From Chitinophaga filiformis (GTDB taxonomy: Bacteria > Bacteroidota > Bacteroidia > Chitinophagales > Chitinophagaceae): a DNA stretch of 64,000 nucleotides. Position numbers and translations under genes: made by a program. The stretch spans positions 3,637,001 to 3,701,000 of the forward strand of contig NZ_CP095855.1 of NCBI RefSeq assembly GCF_023100805.1, written 5' to 3'. The first letter of the stretch is position 1. Each line of letters opens with the position of its first letter. A model generated the notes under the pieces. The model searched no databases and was not told the origin of the DNA. It saw only the letters and a program-made list of their open reading frames with translations. Below are positions 1 through 9,597 of this stretch, in pieces.

Positions 1-325
1 CATGTGGATGGCCTATCGGGACTATGCCTTTGCTGAAAAGGAACTCTATCGCTTAATGTTTGGTATAGGCACCCCGGCCTGCTGCGATTACAGTAATATG
101 CCCGAAGCAGACGCGCTGGCCGACCTGTTCGGAAACGTGATCCGGCAGATCCAACCCACAGATCAGCCATCAGATGAACAGGTTTCCATAGCATACACCT
201 CCATGTGGGCAAGCGTGCACGGCCTCATATCACTCAACCTGGTATACAGGCAGAACAGCAGCGGTTTTAATCAACAGGTATTACTGAATGCCGTCAGAAA
301 CCTTACTGCCTCACCGGCCGAATGA
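1..325 (+). CDS. TetR-family regulator, C-terminal part (5' truncated by window edge)
   Basis: The reading frame is open from the first base and stops at 325, so only the last ~107 residues are visible. The sequence (MWMAYRDYAFAEKELYRLMF... followed by a segment around SIAYTSMWASVHGLISL) resembles the ligand-binding C-terminal helices of TetR repressors of the WHG type. The DNA-binding N-terminus lies outside the window. The regulator family is inferred from this C-terminal pattern only. It is followed 60 bp later by a LacI-type gene on the same strand; no functional link can be shown. Confidence 0.65.
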   Translation, partial: MWMAYRDYAFAEKELYRLMFGIGTPACCDYSNMPEADALADLFGNVIRQIQPTDQPSDEQVSIAYTSMWASVHGLISLNLVYRQNSSGFNQQVLLNAVRNLTASPAE

Positions 326-385
326 CTTTAGTTTTCGGCATTTTTGAGTAATTTGCCCGCTCAGCCTATTTAAACAACTTTAGCA

Positions 386-1420
386 ATGGATCGCGTTGAT
401 ATTAAAAGGTTAGCGGAAAAACTGAACTTATCTACCTCTACAGTTTCAAGGGCATTCAGGGGCAACAGCGATATTAATCCTGAAACAAAGGCCAGGATCC
501 TTTCCATGGCCAAAGAGTTCAATTATCAGCCTAATCACCACGCCAGTAATCTGCGGGAAAAGAAAAGCAAGACAATTGCCATCATTGTACCCGAACTGGC
601 CAACAACTTCTTTTCCCAGGCCATCCACGGCATAGAACGTGTGGCGCGGGAAAAGGGCTATCATACGCTCATCTATGTAACTGATGATGAATACCAGAAA
701 GAAGTAACTTTCATCGACAAGCTTTATAATGGCCGCGTGGACGGTATTATCATGTCCGCATCCGGCGAAGCGAACGACCACCAGTACCTGAACAGGCTCG
801 ATAATAAGCACATCCCGCTGGTGTTCTTCGACAGGGTGTATGATGATATCGATGTGCCCAAGGTCACTACGGACGACTACGACAGTAGTTTTGCCGCTAC
901 CCGTCACCTCATAGAAATGGGGTGTAAGGAAATAGCCTTCCTGGTGATCAACAAAAGCCTGTCTATCGGTAATGTCCGTATGCAGGGGTATCGCGATGCC
1001 CTGAAAGCTGCAGGCATTGAATACGAGACTGAATTGGTGATAGATTGTACCAACGACTACGACCAGAACTTTGAGATACTGTCGAAGGTCCTGCAGGAAC
1101 AGCGCCCCGATGGATTACTGGCCTCCGTAGAACGTCTGGCTATTTCCAGCTACTACGTGTGCCATCACCTGGGCATTCGCATCCCGGAAGATATTAAGAT
1201 TGTCAGCTTTTCCAGCCTGGAAATAGCCCCCTTGCTGAATCCTGCATTATCCACCATTACACAGCCAGCCTATGAGCTGGGCACCAACGCAGCACAACTC
1301 CTGTTTAATGCCCTGGAAGGTAAGGCCCCCGGCAATGACCATGTTGTGCTGAACTCGAAACTCATCCCCAGAACATCTTCCACCGGCATAAAAACAACCC
1401 CCGGAAAGAGGGGAGAATGA
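386..1420 (+). CDS. LacI-family transcriptional regulator of the maltodextrin locus
   Basis: 344 aa, full length for a LacI/GalR repressor. An N-terminal helix-turn-helix (residues ~4-50, containing LAEKLNLSTSTVSRAFRG) and the hinge region are followed by a periplasmic-binding-like effector domain starting near residue 62 (KTIAIIVPELANNFFSQAI). The next genes downstream on the same strand encode a Sus-like maltodextrin system, so a role as its sugar-responsive regulator is inferred; the true effector is unknown. A perfect CG-centred palindrome of the kind LacI proteins bind lies at 1624-1643, in the region between this gene and susC. A family is certain; the specific target is an inference from position. 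Confidence 0.92.
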   Translation: MDRVDIKRLAEKLNLSTSTVSRAFRGNSDINPETKARILSMAKEFNYQPNHHASNLREKKSKTIAIIVPELANNFFSQAIHGIERVAREKGYHTLIYVTDDEYQKEVTFIDKLYNGRVDGIIMSASGEANDHQYLNRLDNKHIPLVFFDRVYDDIDVPKVTTDDYDSSFAATRHLIEMGCKEIAFLVINKSLSIGNVRMQGYRDALKAAGIEYETELVIDCTNDYDQNFEILSKVLQEQRPDGLLASVERLAISSYYVCHHLGIRIPEDIKIVSFSSLEIAPLLNPALSTITQPAYELGTNAAQLLFNALEGKAPGNDHVVLNSKLIPRTSSTGIKTTPGKRGE

Positions 1421-1424
1421 AAAA

Positions 1425-1451
1425 GAAAGGAAGTGAAAGCCACTTCTTTTC
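1425..1451 (+). terminator. hairpin after the LacI gene
   Basis: Arms 1425-1435 and 1441-1451 pair over 11 positions with one G-U wobble around a 5-nt loop, starting five bases after the LacI stop. The T residues lie inside the right arm and no separate T-tract follows, so this is only a weak terminator candidate. Confidence 0.35.
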
Positions 1452-1600
1452 AGGAGATTTATAATGTATTTGTTTTAAGTGGCTGTATTTCAGTATGTTG
1501 TTGTTTTAAAGGTTGATGATGTTGCACCTCTCCATGGTTCCATTTTAACTTTTTTTTAAAAAAAGCTGTTTCAAAATGTTACAGTATTCGGGAAATACTC

Positions 1601-1608
1601 TACTTTAG
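1601..1608 (+). promoter_or_regulatory. candidate -7 box of the susC promoter
   Basis: TACTTTAG matches the Bacteroidota -7 consensus TAnnTTTG at all but one position. Transcription would start around 1614, directly upstream of the palindromic operator at 1624-1643. No clear -33 TTTG was found, so the assignment rests on the -7 box and its position. Confidence 0.4.
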
Positions 1609-1623
1609 CAAAAGTGTTCCACG

Positions 1624-1643
1624 TTCCGGGAACGTTCCCGGAA
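1624..1643. promoter_or_regulatory. perfect 20-bp palindrome, probable LacI-type operator
   Basis: TTCCGGGAACGTTCCCGGAA is its own reverse complement over all 20 bases, with the central CG typical of LacI/GalR operators. It sits just downstream of the candidate -7 box, where a bound repressor would block susC transcription. The half-sequence GGGAACGTT recurs at 4952-4960 immediately before the susD start. Confidence 0.7.
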
Positions 1644-1977
1644 ATGAAAAATCAAAGTAAAATGAGATCTACCTAAAGACAATTACAGCATTCAGAACAA
1701 TCCGGGCGAACGCATCCGGGGAATTCGGAGGAGGGGGTATACCACTCCGGATCATCCCAGGGTAAAATGACAAGCTCCACGGAACGTAACTATTGAACGC
1801 CGGAATAAATTCCGGTCACTGAACAGCCGGTCAACATTAGCCACCGGTTCAATCATTACAACAAAAAAATTCATGGTCGTTGAATTCAGCCGAATTCGAC
1901 AGGGGGGAACTTTTGCTTAAAGGGTCCTGCAGTGAACTATTGTGAAACAAATTTCTTATCAATTAATCAATCGATCA

Positions 1978-4941
1978 ATGAAAAGAACACGCTTTGCCAG
2001 TTTTGCATTTCTGCTGTGCTTTGTGTTGATGTCCTTCCTTACCTATGCACAATCGGGCAGTATCAGCGGAAAAGTGACGGACGAAACAGGTCAGCCCATT
2101 CCCGGCGCTACCGTCTTCATTAAGGGCACCAGCAAAAACGCTACTGCCGACGCACAGGGAAATTTCACCATCACCGGTGTTGCTGCCGGAAATATTGTGG
2201 TGGTAGCCCGTATTATGGGGTATGAAACCTTCGAACTGCCGGTGAATGCAGGCAACAACACTGCACCGCTCACCTTTCAGCTGAAAGCTGATACCAAGGG
2301 CCTGAACGAGATCGTAGTAGTGGGTTATGGTACACAGAAAAAGAGCGACCTTACCGGCGCGATTGCTGTTGTTTCTACCAAAGATTTCAATAAAGGGCCA
2401 TTGTCCTCTCCTGAGCAACTGATCACTGGTAAAGTACCTGGCGTACAGATCACCTCCAACGGTGGTGCACCCGGTAGCGGTAGCACCATCCGCGTACGTG
2501 GCGGTGCTTCCCTCAATGCTACCAACGATCCGCTGATCATTGTGGATGGTGTGCCCCTGGACAATAACAATGTAAGCGGACAGTCCAACGGATTAAGCCT
2601 GATCAACCCGAACGATATCGAATCATTCAACGTATTGAAAGATGCTTCTGCTACCGCTATCTACGGTTCCCGTGCCTCCAACGGTGTCATTATCATCACT
2701 ACCAAGAAAGGCCGCCTGGGCGATAAATTCCATGTGTCTTTCAGCTCTACCAATGCTGTATCTAAGGTAACCAGCTATTCACCGGTATTAACTGCCAGCG
2801 AGTTCACTGACGTAGTAAAGGCACATGGTACTGCTGCGCAGGTCGCACTGCTGGGCAAAGCCAATACCGACTGGCAGAAACAGATTTACCAGTCTGCACT
2901 CAGCTCTGACAACAACCTCGCGCTGAGCGGCTCCTGGAAGAAACTGCCTTACCGTATTTCCATGGGCTACCTGAACCAGGACGGTATCCTGAAAACATCC
3001 AACCTGGAAAGGAAATCGGCCTCCATTAACCTTTCTCCCAGTTTATTTGACGATCACCTGAAAATAAACATGAACGTGAAAGGATCTATAGCAGACAACC
3101 GGTTCGCAGATCAGGCTGCTATCAACGCCGCTATCGCTTTTGATCCTACACAGCCTGTACGGGCCAATGGTAAAGACTTCGGCGGTTATTACGAATGGCT
3201 GTACAACGGTAAGTTGTACGACCTGGGTACCAAGAACCCACTAGCCATGCTGGAACAGAAAGTAGACAAATCGCAGGTGAAGAGAAGTATCGGCAATATC
3301 CAGTTTGACTATAAATTCCATTTCCTGCCTGAATTGCGCGCTAACCTGAACCTGGGTTACGACTACCAGAAAGGAGAGGGCAATACCAATATCCCGAAAT
3401 ACGCTGCGCTGGCTTATTACAATGGTACCGGCGGCTCCTACAAGCATTATTCCCAGGAGATGAAGAACAAACTGCTGGACTTCTACCTGAACTATGCGAA
3501 AGACCTGAAGGGTATCAAAAGCCGTGTAGATGTAATGGCGGGTTATTCCTACCAGGACTTCATCATCGCTACGCCCGGCTATCCGGTACGCGATGAAGCG
3601 GGCGATACCACCACCGCTGCCGGTAACTACAGTGAAGCGCAACATACACTGGTATCTTTCTTCGGCCGTTTGAACTATACTTTCAACGATAAATACCTGC
3701 TGACCTTCACCATGCGCCGCGACGGTACTTCCCGTTTCCGTCAGCACTGGGGTAGCTTCCCTTCTGTAGCTTTTGCATGGAAACTGAAAGACGAAGCTTT
3801 CCTGAAAAATTCCAGGACCCTGTCCGATCTGAAACTGAGACTGGGTTATGGTGTGACCGGCCAGGAGAACATTGGCGTTGGTAAGGAATATGCGGCATTG
3901 TCGCGTTATACCTACGGTGATGCGAACTCCGCTTACCAGCTGGGCGATGCTTTTTATAAAACATTGCGTGCTGCCGGTTATGACCAGAACATCAAATGGG
4001 AGCAGACAGCTACCTACAACGTAGCGCTCGATTATGGTTTCCTGAACAACAGGATCTCCGGTAGCGTGGACTTCTACTATAAAAAGACTACCGACCTGCT
4101 GGCCGATGTTACCACACCTGCCGGTACGAACCTGACCAATACACTGTATACAAACATTGGTAGCCTGGAGAACAGGGGCGTGGAATTCATCATCAACGCC
4201 ACACCGGTTGAAACCAAAGACTTCCGTTGGGATGCAGGTTTCAACATCACTTACAACAAGAACAAAATACTCTCCCTGTCCAAAGCAAAAGCAGATACTT
4301 CTGTAGGTATTGCTACCGGCGGTATCAGCGGTGGTACGGGAAACACTGTACAGATCAACTCTGTAGGACACCAGATCAATTCTTTCTATGTATATAAACA
4401 GGTATACGACAAGAGCGGTAACCCGATCGAAGGCGTATATGAAGATACCAACGGCGATGGCGCTATTACTTCTGCTGATAAATACCGTTACAAATCTTCC
4501 AATCCGCTGGTATACCTGAGCTTCAACTCACAGTTCAACTACAAAAAATGGAACCTTGGTTTCAGCATGCGCAGCAACCTCGGTAACTACATCTACAATA
4601 ACCAGGCTTCCAACAACGGGTCTTACAAGACTTTCCAGAACAGTAACTACCTGGCCAACCTGTCCAGGAGCGTGCTGTCAACAAAGTTTGCCACTACCCA
4701 GTACTGGTCTGACTACTACGTGGAAAATGGTTCTTTCCTCCGCATGGATTACATCAACCTGGGGTATGATTTCGGTCGCCTGATGCACGATAAAATCGGC
4801 CTGCGCCTGAACTTCAACGTACAGAACGTATTTGTGATCACGAAGTACAGCGGCCAGGATCCGGAAGTGTTCAGCGGTATAGATGACAAGTTCTATCCCC
4901 GTCCACGTGTGTATTCATTAGGTGTTAACCTTGATTTTTAA
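1978..4941 (+). CDS. susC: SusC-type TonB-linked outer-membrane receptor
   Basis: 987 aa from the ATG at 1978. That start gives a clean signal peptide (MKRTRFASFAFLLCFVLMSF, cleavage after TYA-Q). A GTG at 1942 would add 12 residues in front and is less convincing. After the signal come a carboxypeptidase-regulatory-like domain (~28-110), the pre-plug region with EIVVVGYGTQKKSDLTGAI, the plug (RVRGGASL, IIVDGVPL) and a C-terminal beta-barrel ending in LGVNLDF. It forms the outer-membrane channel that, with SusD as its lid, imports oligosaccharides using TonB energy. SusD follows 19 bp later. Maltodextrin as substrate is inferred from the GH13/GH65 neighbours. Confidence 0.95.
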   Translation: MKRTRFASFAFLLCFVLMSFLTYAQSGSISGKVTDETGQPIPGATVFIKGTSKNATADAQGNFTITGVAAGNIVVVARIMGYETFELPVNAGNNTAPLTFQLKADTKGLNEIVVVGYGTQKKSDLTGAIAVVSTKDFNKGPLSSPEQLITGKVPGVQITSNGGAPGSGSTIRVRGGASLNATNDPLIIVDGVPLDNNNVSGQSNGLSLINPNDIESFNVLKDASATAIYGSRASNGVIIITTKKGRLGDKFHVSFSSTNAVSKVTSYSPVLTASEFTDVVKAHGTAAQVALLGKANTDWQKQIYQSALSSDNNLALSGSWKKLPYRISMGYLNQDGILKTSNLERKSASINLSPSLFDDHLKINMNVKGSIADNRFADQAAINAAIAFDPTQPVRANGKDFGGYYEWLYNGKLYDLGTKNPLAMLEQKVDKSQVKRSIGNIQFDYKFHFLPELRANLNLGYDYQKGEGNTNIPKYAALAYYNGTGGSYKHYSQEMKNKLLDFYLNYAKDLKGIKSRVDVMAGYSYQDFIIATPGYPVRDEAGDTTTAAGNYSEAQHTLVSFFGRLNYTFNDKYLLTFTMRRDGTSRFRQHWGSFPSVAFAWKLKDEAFLKNSRTLSDLKLRLGYGVTGQENIGVGKEYAALSRYTYGDANSAYQLGDAFYKTLRAAGYDQNIKWEQTATYNVALDYGFLNNRISGSVDFYYKKTTDLLADVTTPAGTNLTNTLYTNIGSLENRGVEFIINATPVETKDFRWDAGFNITYNKNKILSLSKAKADTSVGIATGGISGGTGNTVQINSVGHQINSFYVYKQVYDKSGNPIEGVYEDTNGDGAITSADKYRYKSSNPLVYLSFNSQFNYKKWNLGFSMRSNLGNYIYNNQASNNGSYKTFQNSNYLANLSRSVLSTKFATTQYWSDYYVENGSFLRMDYINLGYDFGRLMHDKIGLRLNFNVQNVFVITKYSGQDPEVFSGIDDKFYPRPRVYSLGVNLDF

Positions 4942-4960
4942 TTAACAAACAGGGAACGTT

Positions 4961-6553
4961 ATGACAAAGAAATTCATATATCAGATAGTACTGGCCGGAA
5001 CGATGGCATGGGGACTGGCTTCCTGTACCAAAGACCTTGACCGTACACCTATCACAGAGGCGACTTCTGCCAGTGTATATAAAGACTTTTCAAACTACAA
5101 GGCCATCCTCGCCAAATTGTATGGTGGCTTTTCAGTGACCGGGCAGGTAGGGCCTACCGGTAGTCCCGATATCAGCGGTATCGATGAAGGTACTTCCAGC
5201 TACATCCGGGGGTATTTCCAGATGCAGGAATTGCCGACCGATGAAGCAGTGATCGGCTGGAACGATGGTACCCTGCAGGATTTCCACCAGATGGACTGGA
5301 CACCGGACGATAACTTTATCAATGCGATGTTCTCCCGCCTGTTCTACCAGATAGCACAGTGTAATGAGTTCATCCGCCAGACTTCCGATGCAAACCTGAG
5401 CAGCAATGGTATTGCTGAAAAAGACCAGGCCACTGCCAGGACCTTCCGTGCAGAAGCCCGCTTCCTGCGCGCATTGACTTACTATCATGCATTGGACCTG
5501 TTTGGCAGCGTACCATTCGTAACAGACAGTAACGAGGTGGCATACTACTATCCAAACCAGATCTCCCGCGCAGACCTGTTTGCTTACGTTGAGCGTGAAC
5601 TGAAGGGTATAGAAGAACAGATGGTAGATGCGCATACCAACGAGTATGGCCGTGCAGATAAAGCATGTGTATGGGCATTGCTGGCCAAGTTATACCTGAA
5701 TGCCACTGTTTATACAGGTACAGATCGTTACACAGATGCGATCACCTACAGCAGTAAAGTGATCAACTCAGGCTATACGCTGGCATCCAGCTATGCGAAT
5801 ATGTTCAAGGCGGACAATAATGCAACGTCTCAGTCTGAATTCCTGCTGACAGCTAATTTCGACGGTACGCGCACACAGACCTATGGGGGTACCACTTACC
5901 TGGTACATGCCGCAATAGGTGGTAGTATGAGTGCGGCTGCATTCGGTGTGAACAGCGGCTGGGGCGGTTTACGTACTACCAGTGCTTTTGTGAACCTGTT
6001 CTCAGATATTAGCGGTGCAACTGACAAACGTGCCATGTTTTATACCGAAGGTCAGAATAAGTCCATCGCTGACCTGGGTGCATTCACTGATGGTTATGCC
6101 ATTACCAAATGGTCCAACAAAACATCCAAAGGCGCAGATGGTTCTAACTCTACCTTCGTAGATACTGACTTCCCTTTGATGCGTCTCGCTGAAATGTACC
6201 TGACCTATGCGGAAGCGGTACTGCGCGGCGGCAGTGGCGGTAGCACTACCGCTGCGCTGGGTTATATCAATGCTTTGCGTGAAAGGGCCTATGGCAATAC
6301 TTCCGGCAATATCGCCGCAGGGGAGTTGAACCTGAAGTTCCTCCTGGAAGAAAGAGGCCGTGAACTGTATTGGGAAGGTCATCGCAGAACAGACCTGATC
6401 CGTTACGGACTGTTCACCGGAAGTACCTATGTATGGCCCTTTAAGGGGGGCGTAGCAGCAGGTACTGCCGTGGCGGATTTCCGTACCATATACCCGCTGC
6501 CTACCAGTGCACTGGTGGCGAATCCTAACCTGAAACAGAACGGGGATTATTAA
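4961..6553 (+). CDS. susD: SusD/RagB-family nutrient-binding outer-membrane lipoprotein
   Basis: 530 aa, normal length for SusD. The N-terminus MTKKFIYQIVLAGTMAWGLASC is a lipoprotein signal, with the acylated Cys at residue 22. The body shows the TPR-like helical pattern (FRAEARFLRALTYYHALDLFG, ADKACVWALLAKLYLNA) and the C-terminal SusD segment (LLEERGRELYWEGHRRTDLI). It binds glycan at the cell surface and hands it to SusC, encoded immediately upstream. It is co-transcribed with SusC and the SusE-like gene. Family assignment is secure; substrate is inferred from context. Confidence 0.95.
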   Translation: MTKKFIYQIVLAGTMAWGLASCTKDLDRTPITEATSASVYKDFSNYKAILAKLYGGFSVTGQVGPTGSPDISGIDEGTSSYIRGYFQMQELPTDEAVIGWNDGTLQDFHQMDWTPDDNFINAMFSRLFYQIAQCNEFIRQTSDANLSSNGIAEKDQATARTFRAEARFLRALTYYHALDLFGSVPFVTDSNEVAYYYPNQISRADLFAYVERELKGIEEQMVDAHTNEYGRADKACVWALLAKLYLNATVYTGTDRYTDAITYSSKVINSGYTLASSYANMFKADNNATSQSEFLLTANFDGTRTQTYGGTTYLVHAAIGGSMSAAAFGVNSGWGGLRTTSAFVNLFSDISGATDKRAMFYTEGQNKSIADLGAFTDGYAITKWSNKTSKGADGSNSTFVDTDFPLMRLAEMYLTYAEAVLRGGSGGSTTAALGYINALRERAYGNTSGNIAAGELNLKFLLEERGRELYWEGHRRTDLIRYGLFTGSTYVWPFKGGVAAGTAVADFRTIYPLPTSALVANPNLKQNGDY

Positions 6554-6594
6554 TCGCAAACAGCATCTAACCACAATATCAAAATACTTGCATC

Positions 6595-7629
6595 ATGAAT
6601 GCCTGGTTAAATAAAATAATAGCGGGAAGCTTTTGTGTGATGGGATTACTCTCCTGCGAAAAACAGGACAGCTTCACGCAGGTGAAGACAGGTTCTACGC
6701 CGACGTTCTCCGCTACCGCCACTGAATTCGCTTTTTCTGCAGCTGCTGCCGACGAAGAGGCGGTGACATATACCTGGACCGCTTCGAAAGACTGGGGATA
6801 CAGGGCCGTAGTGAACTACACCTTACAGATCGATGAGAAAGGCAATGGTTTCAGAAAACCGACAGAAGCCTTTAGCGCCAATAACAGCCTGAGTAAAACA
6901 TTTACGGTGGCAGCCCTGAACCAGGTCATCAACAACATGGGACTGGCTTCGGGCCGTCAGCATGAACTGGTGATCCGTGTGAAGGCTGCGGTAGATACCG
7001 TGGGCGACCAGGTGTATTCCGATAGTGTACTGCTGACAGTTACACCCTACTATGTGCCGAAAGTATATCCTTATGTATATGTACCCGGTGGATATGAAGG
7101 ATGGTCTTTCGACGATCCACGCCTGGGCGCCCTGGCGTCTGTGAACAGCGATAAAGTATATGAAGGCTATCTCTATTTTCCCGATGCCAATACAGAGTTC
7201 AAAGTAGCTGCGGCCAAAAGCTGGGACATCAACTATGGCGATGGTGGCGGCGGAGCCCTGAAAGCCAACGGCGATAACATCAAGGCAGTAGAGGCAGGTT
7301 ATTACCGCCTTAGCGCAAACCTGAATGCCCTCACCTGGTCCCTGACCAATACTACCTGGAGCATCACCGGCAGCGCTACTGGTGGCGCAGACAAGGCTAT
7401 GACCTTTGATGCGGCCACAAAAAAATGGAGTGTTACCACCGCCCTACAGGCAGGTAGCTTTTACTTCAGGGCAAACAATGCCAATACGATCACGCTGAGT
7501 GATGATGATAATAACGGGGTGCTGACTGCAGGTAGTGCAGGCGTTATCAGTATTGAAACTGCGGGAACTTATACCATTACGATGGACTTGAACAATCCCG
7601 GCAACTACATTTATACACTGGCCCAATAG
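6595..7629 (+). CDS. susE: SusE/SusF-like surface glycan-binding lipoprotein
   Basis: 344 aa. A short lipoprotein signal (MNAWLNKIIAGSFCVMGLLSC) is followed by a SusE-type N-terminal beta domain (~35-150) and two C-terminal starch-binding-like modules. One is around YPYVYVPGGYEGWSF; the second is the final ~90 residues beginning at SLTNTTWSITG. Such proteins sit at the outer membrane beside SusCD and hold starch-like glycans. The order SusC-SusD-SusE and the downstream GH13 gene support this role. It could equally be named SusF; the two are hard to separate without structure. Confidence 0.85.
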   Translation: MNAWLNKIIAGSFCVMGLLSCEKQDSFTQVKTGSTPTFSATATEFAFSAAAADEEAVTYTWTASKDWGYRAVVNYTLQIDEKGNGFRKPTEAFSANNSLSKTFTVAALNQVINNMGLASGRQHELVIRVKAAVDTVGDQVYSDSVLLTVTPYYVPKVYPYVYVPGGYEGWSFDDPRLGALASVNSDKVYEGYLYFPDANTEFKVAAAKSWDINYGDGGGGALKANGDNIKAVEAGYYRLSANLNALTWSLTNTTWSITGSATGGADKAMTFDAATKKWSVTTALQAGSFYFRANNANTITLSDDDNNGVLTAGSAGVISIETAGTYTITMDLNNPGNYIYTLAQ

Positions 7630-7651
7630 TAAGGATTGATTGCATGATATA

Positions 7652-7681
7652 TGCGGCCCGGAGCAACATTGCCGGGCTGCA
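7652..7681 (+). other. intercistronic GC-rich hairpin between susE and the GH13 gene
   Basis: Arms 7652-7661 and 7672-7681 pair over 10 positions with one wobble around a 10-nt loop, followed by ATTATTTAAA rather than a T-run. It may tune read-through or mRNA stability between the binding-protein genes and the enzyme genes. It also argues that the GH13 gene starts at 7706, after the hairpin, rather than at the upstream in-frame ATG 7640. Confidence 0.5.
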
Positions 7682-7705
7682 TTATTTAAAACAAGAGAAG
7701 ACCAA

Positions 7706-9571
7706 ATGCGCATGTTACAGACGAGAAGAATGTTATTGACCGCTGTCCTGTTGCTGACCACTATGTGTACCGTTGTGGCTCAGCTGCCTAAACTGGAAAG
7801 GATAGAACCCGCTTTCTGGTGGACAGGTATGCAGGAGCCAATGGTACAATTGATCGTACATGGCGATAAGATAGCTGAGCGGGAAGTATCTCTCAGCTAT
7901 ACTGGTGTAACGCTGCAGGAAGTGCATAAGGTAGAGAACCCGAATTATCTTTTCGTGGATATCAATATTGCTGCATCAGCTGAACCGGGCACCTTCCCTA
8001 TTATATTCAGGCAGAAAGGCCAGAAAGACATCGTGTACAAATATGAACTGAAGAAAAGAGAAGGCAGCATCAAAGCGCAGGGAGTGAACAGCAGTGACTT
8101 CGTCTACCTGATCATGCCCGACCGTTTTGCCAATGGCGATAAAAGCAACGATGTTATCAAAGGCATGCAGGAAATTTCACTGAACAGGGATTCCATGTAT
8201 AAACGCCACGGCGGCGATATACAAGGCATCATTGATCACCTGGGATACCTGCAGGAAATGGGTGTGACCACATTGTGGATGACGCCCCTGGTCACAAACG
8301 ATCAGCCTTCAGCTTCCTATCATGGTTATGCCGCTACAGAGAATTACCGTATCGACCCGCGCTTTGGTTCCAACGAAATGTACAAACGACTGGCCGACAG
8401 CCTGCATAAACGGGGTATGAAACTCGTGCAGGACCTCGTGCACAATCATATCGGCAGTCAGCACTGGACTATGAAAGACCTGCCTATGAGAAATTGGGTA
8501 CATCAGTGGCCGGTATTCACCCGCTCCAACTTCCGGGCTGCCCCGCTGATGGACCCTTACGGCGCAGCGGCTGACAGGAAGCTGATGACAGAGGGCTGGT
8601 TTGATGTACATATGCCCGATCTGGACCAGTCCAATCCTTACGTGCGTAAATACTTTACACAAAGTCATATCTGGTGGATAGAATATGCCGGTGTGGATGC
8701 TTTTCGCCTGGATACCTACCCCTACAATGATGCTGATTTTATGGCGGAATGGGGGAAGGCGATAAAAGCCGCTTACCCGGGCTTTACCTTCTTTGGTGAG
8801 GTATGGGTACGCAGCGGTCCTGAACAGGTCTATTTTACCCAGGGGAATACGGTGAACAGGGGGCTCGATACACAGCTACCCGGCGTGACAGATTTCCAGA
8901 GCCTCTGGGCCATCTCTTCTGCCCTTAACGAGAAAGCAGGATGGGATGATGGCATAGTGAAACTCTATGCTACCCTGGTACAGGACTATCAATACCAGGA
9001 CCCTATGCGTAATGTGGTATTCCTGGATAATCACGACCTGAGCCGCTTCTATTCTGTGGTAAACGGGAATAAGAACAAATACAAAATGGCGCTGGCCTGG
9101 TTACTTACTACCCGCGGCATTCCGCAACTGTACTACGGCGCTGAGATAGGTATGAAAAACTTCAGCAACCCGGATGGCCTGGTGCGTGAAGACTTCAAAG
9201 GAGGATGGGCGGCCGATACAGTGAACAAATTCACTCCTGCTGGTCGCAATGCAGAAGAGAACGAGCTGCACGACTATATCAGCAAACTGGCCAACTATCG
9301 GAAGAGTAATCCTGTAGTGCAAACCGGGAAACTGATGCAGTTCATCCCACAGGACAATGTGTACACCTACTTCCGCTATAATGCAGAGAAGACAGTGATG
9401 ATTGTCATGAACCCGAATGAAAAAGAGATGGCACTGCCCACTGCACGGTTCAGCGAAAGAACCAGTGGGTTTACCAAAGCAAAAGATGTGATCTCGGGAA
9501 ATAGCGCCAGCCTCTCAGACAGTCTCCACATTCCTGCAATGACCACATTGGTGATGGAACTGGAACGATAA
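7706..9571 (+). CDS. exported GH13 alpha-amylase-family enzyme (neopullulanase/cyclomaltodextrinase type)
   Basis: 621 aa from the ATG at 7706, which gives a signal peptide ending near TVVAQ. A cyclomaltodextrinase-type N-terminal beta domain (~25-120) precedes the (beta/alpha)8 barrel. The GH13 signature regions are visible: DLVHNH (243-248), FRLDT with the nucleophile Asp336, FGEVW with the acid Glu365, and FLDNHD with the third catalytic Asp444. It probably cuts imported maltodextrins in the periplasm to maltose, comparable to SusA. There is no lipobox, so unlike SusG it is not expected to be surface-anchored. It is followed after 26 bp by beta-phosphoglucomutase. Confidence 0.92.
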   Translation: MRMLQTRRMLLTAVLLLTTMCTVVAQLPKLERIEPAFWWTGMQEPMVQLIVHGDKIAEREVSLSYTGVTLQEVHKVENPNYLFVDINIAASAEPGTFPIIFRQKGQKDIVYKYELKKREGSIKAQGVNSSDFVYLIMPDRFANGDKSNDVIKGMQEISLNRDSMYKRHGGDIQGIIDHLGYLQEMGVTTLWMTPLVTNDQPSASYHGYAATENYRIDPRFGSNEMYKRLADSLHKRGMKLVQDLVHNHIGSQHWTMKDLPMRNWVHQWPVFTRSNFRAAPLMDPYGAAADRKLMTEGWFDVHMPDLDQSNPYVRKYFTQSHIWWIEYAGVDAFRLDTYPYNDADFMAEWGKAIKAAYPGFTFFGEVWVRSGPEQVYFTQGNTVNRGLDTQLPGVTDFQSLWAISSALNEKAGWDDGIVKLYATLVQDYQYQDPMRNVVFLDNHDLSRFYSVVNGNKNKYKMALAWLLTTRGIPQLYYGAEIGMKNFSNPDGLVREDFKGGWAADTVNKFTPAGRNAEENELHDYISKLANYRKSNPVVQTGKLMQFIPQDNVYTYFRYNAEKTVMIVMNPNEKEMALPTARFSERTSGFTKAKDVISGNSASLSDSLHIPAMTTLVMELER

Positions 9572-9597
9572 TATTAACAAACGATTTACCTGAATAT

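Larger units (their letters stand above)
1452..1977 (+). other. long non-coding leader/promoter region before susC
   Basis: About 525 bp without a convincing gene. It contains a run of T followed by A at 1551-1564, a candidate promoter and operator near 1600-1643, and then ~330 bp of leader to the SusC start. The leader is rich in CCGG/AATTC words (for example 1718-1740 and 1878-1902). No recognised riboswitch was identified. Long leaders before susC genes are common, and may hold post-transcriptional control. Confidence 0.6.

Noticed and set aside
1942..1977. GTG start for SusC
   Set aside because: It would put 12 polar residues before the signal peptide. The ATG at 1978 gives a normal signal sequence.
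3241..4371. A 376-codon minus-strand frame inside susC
   Set aside because: Antisense to the SusC barrel coding region, with no protein-family resemblance.
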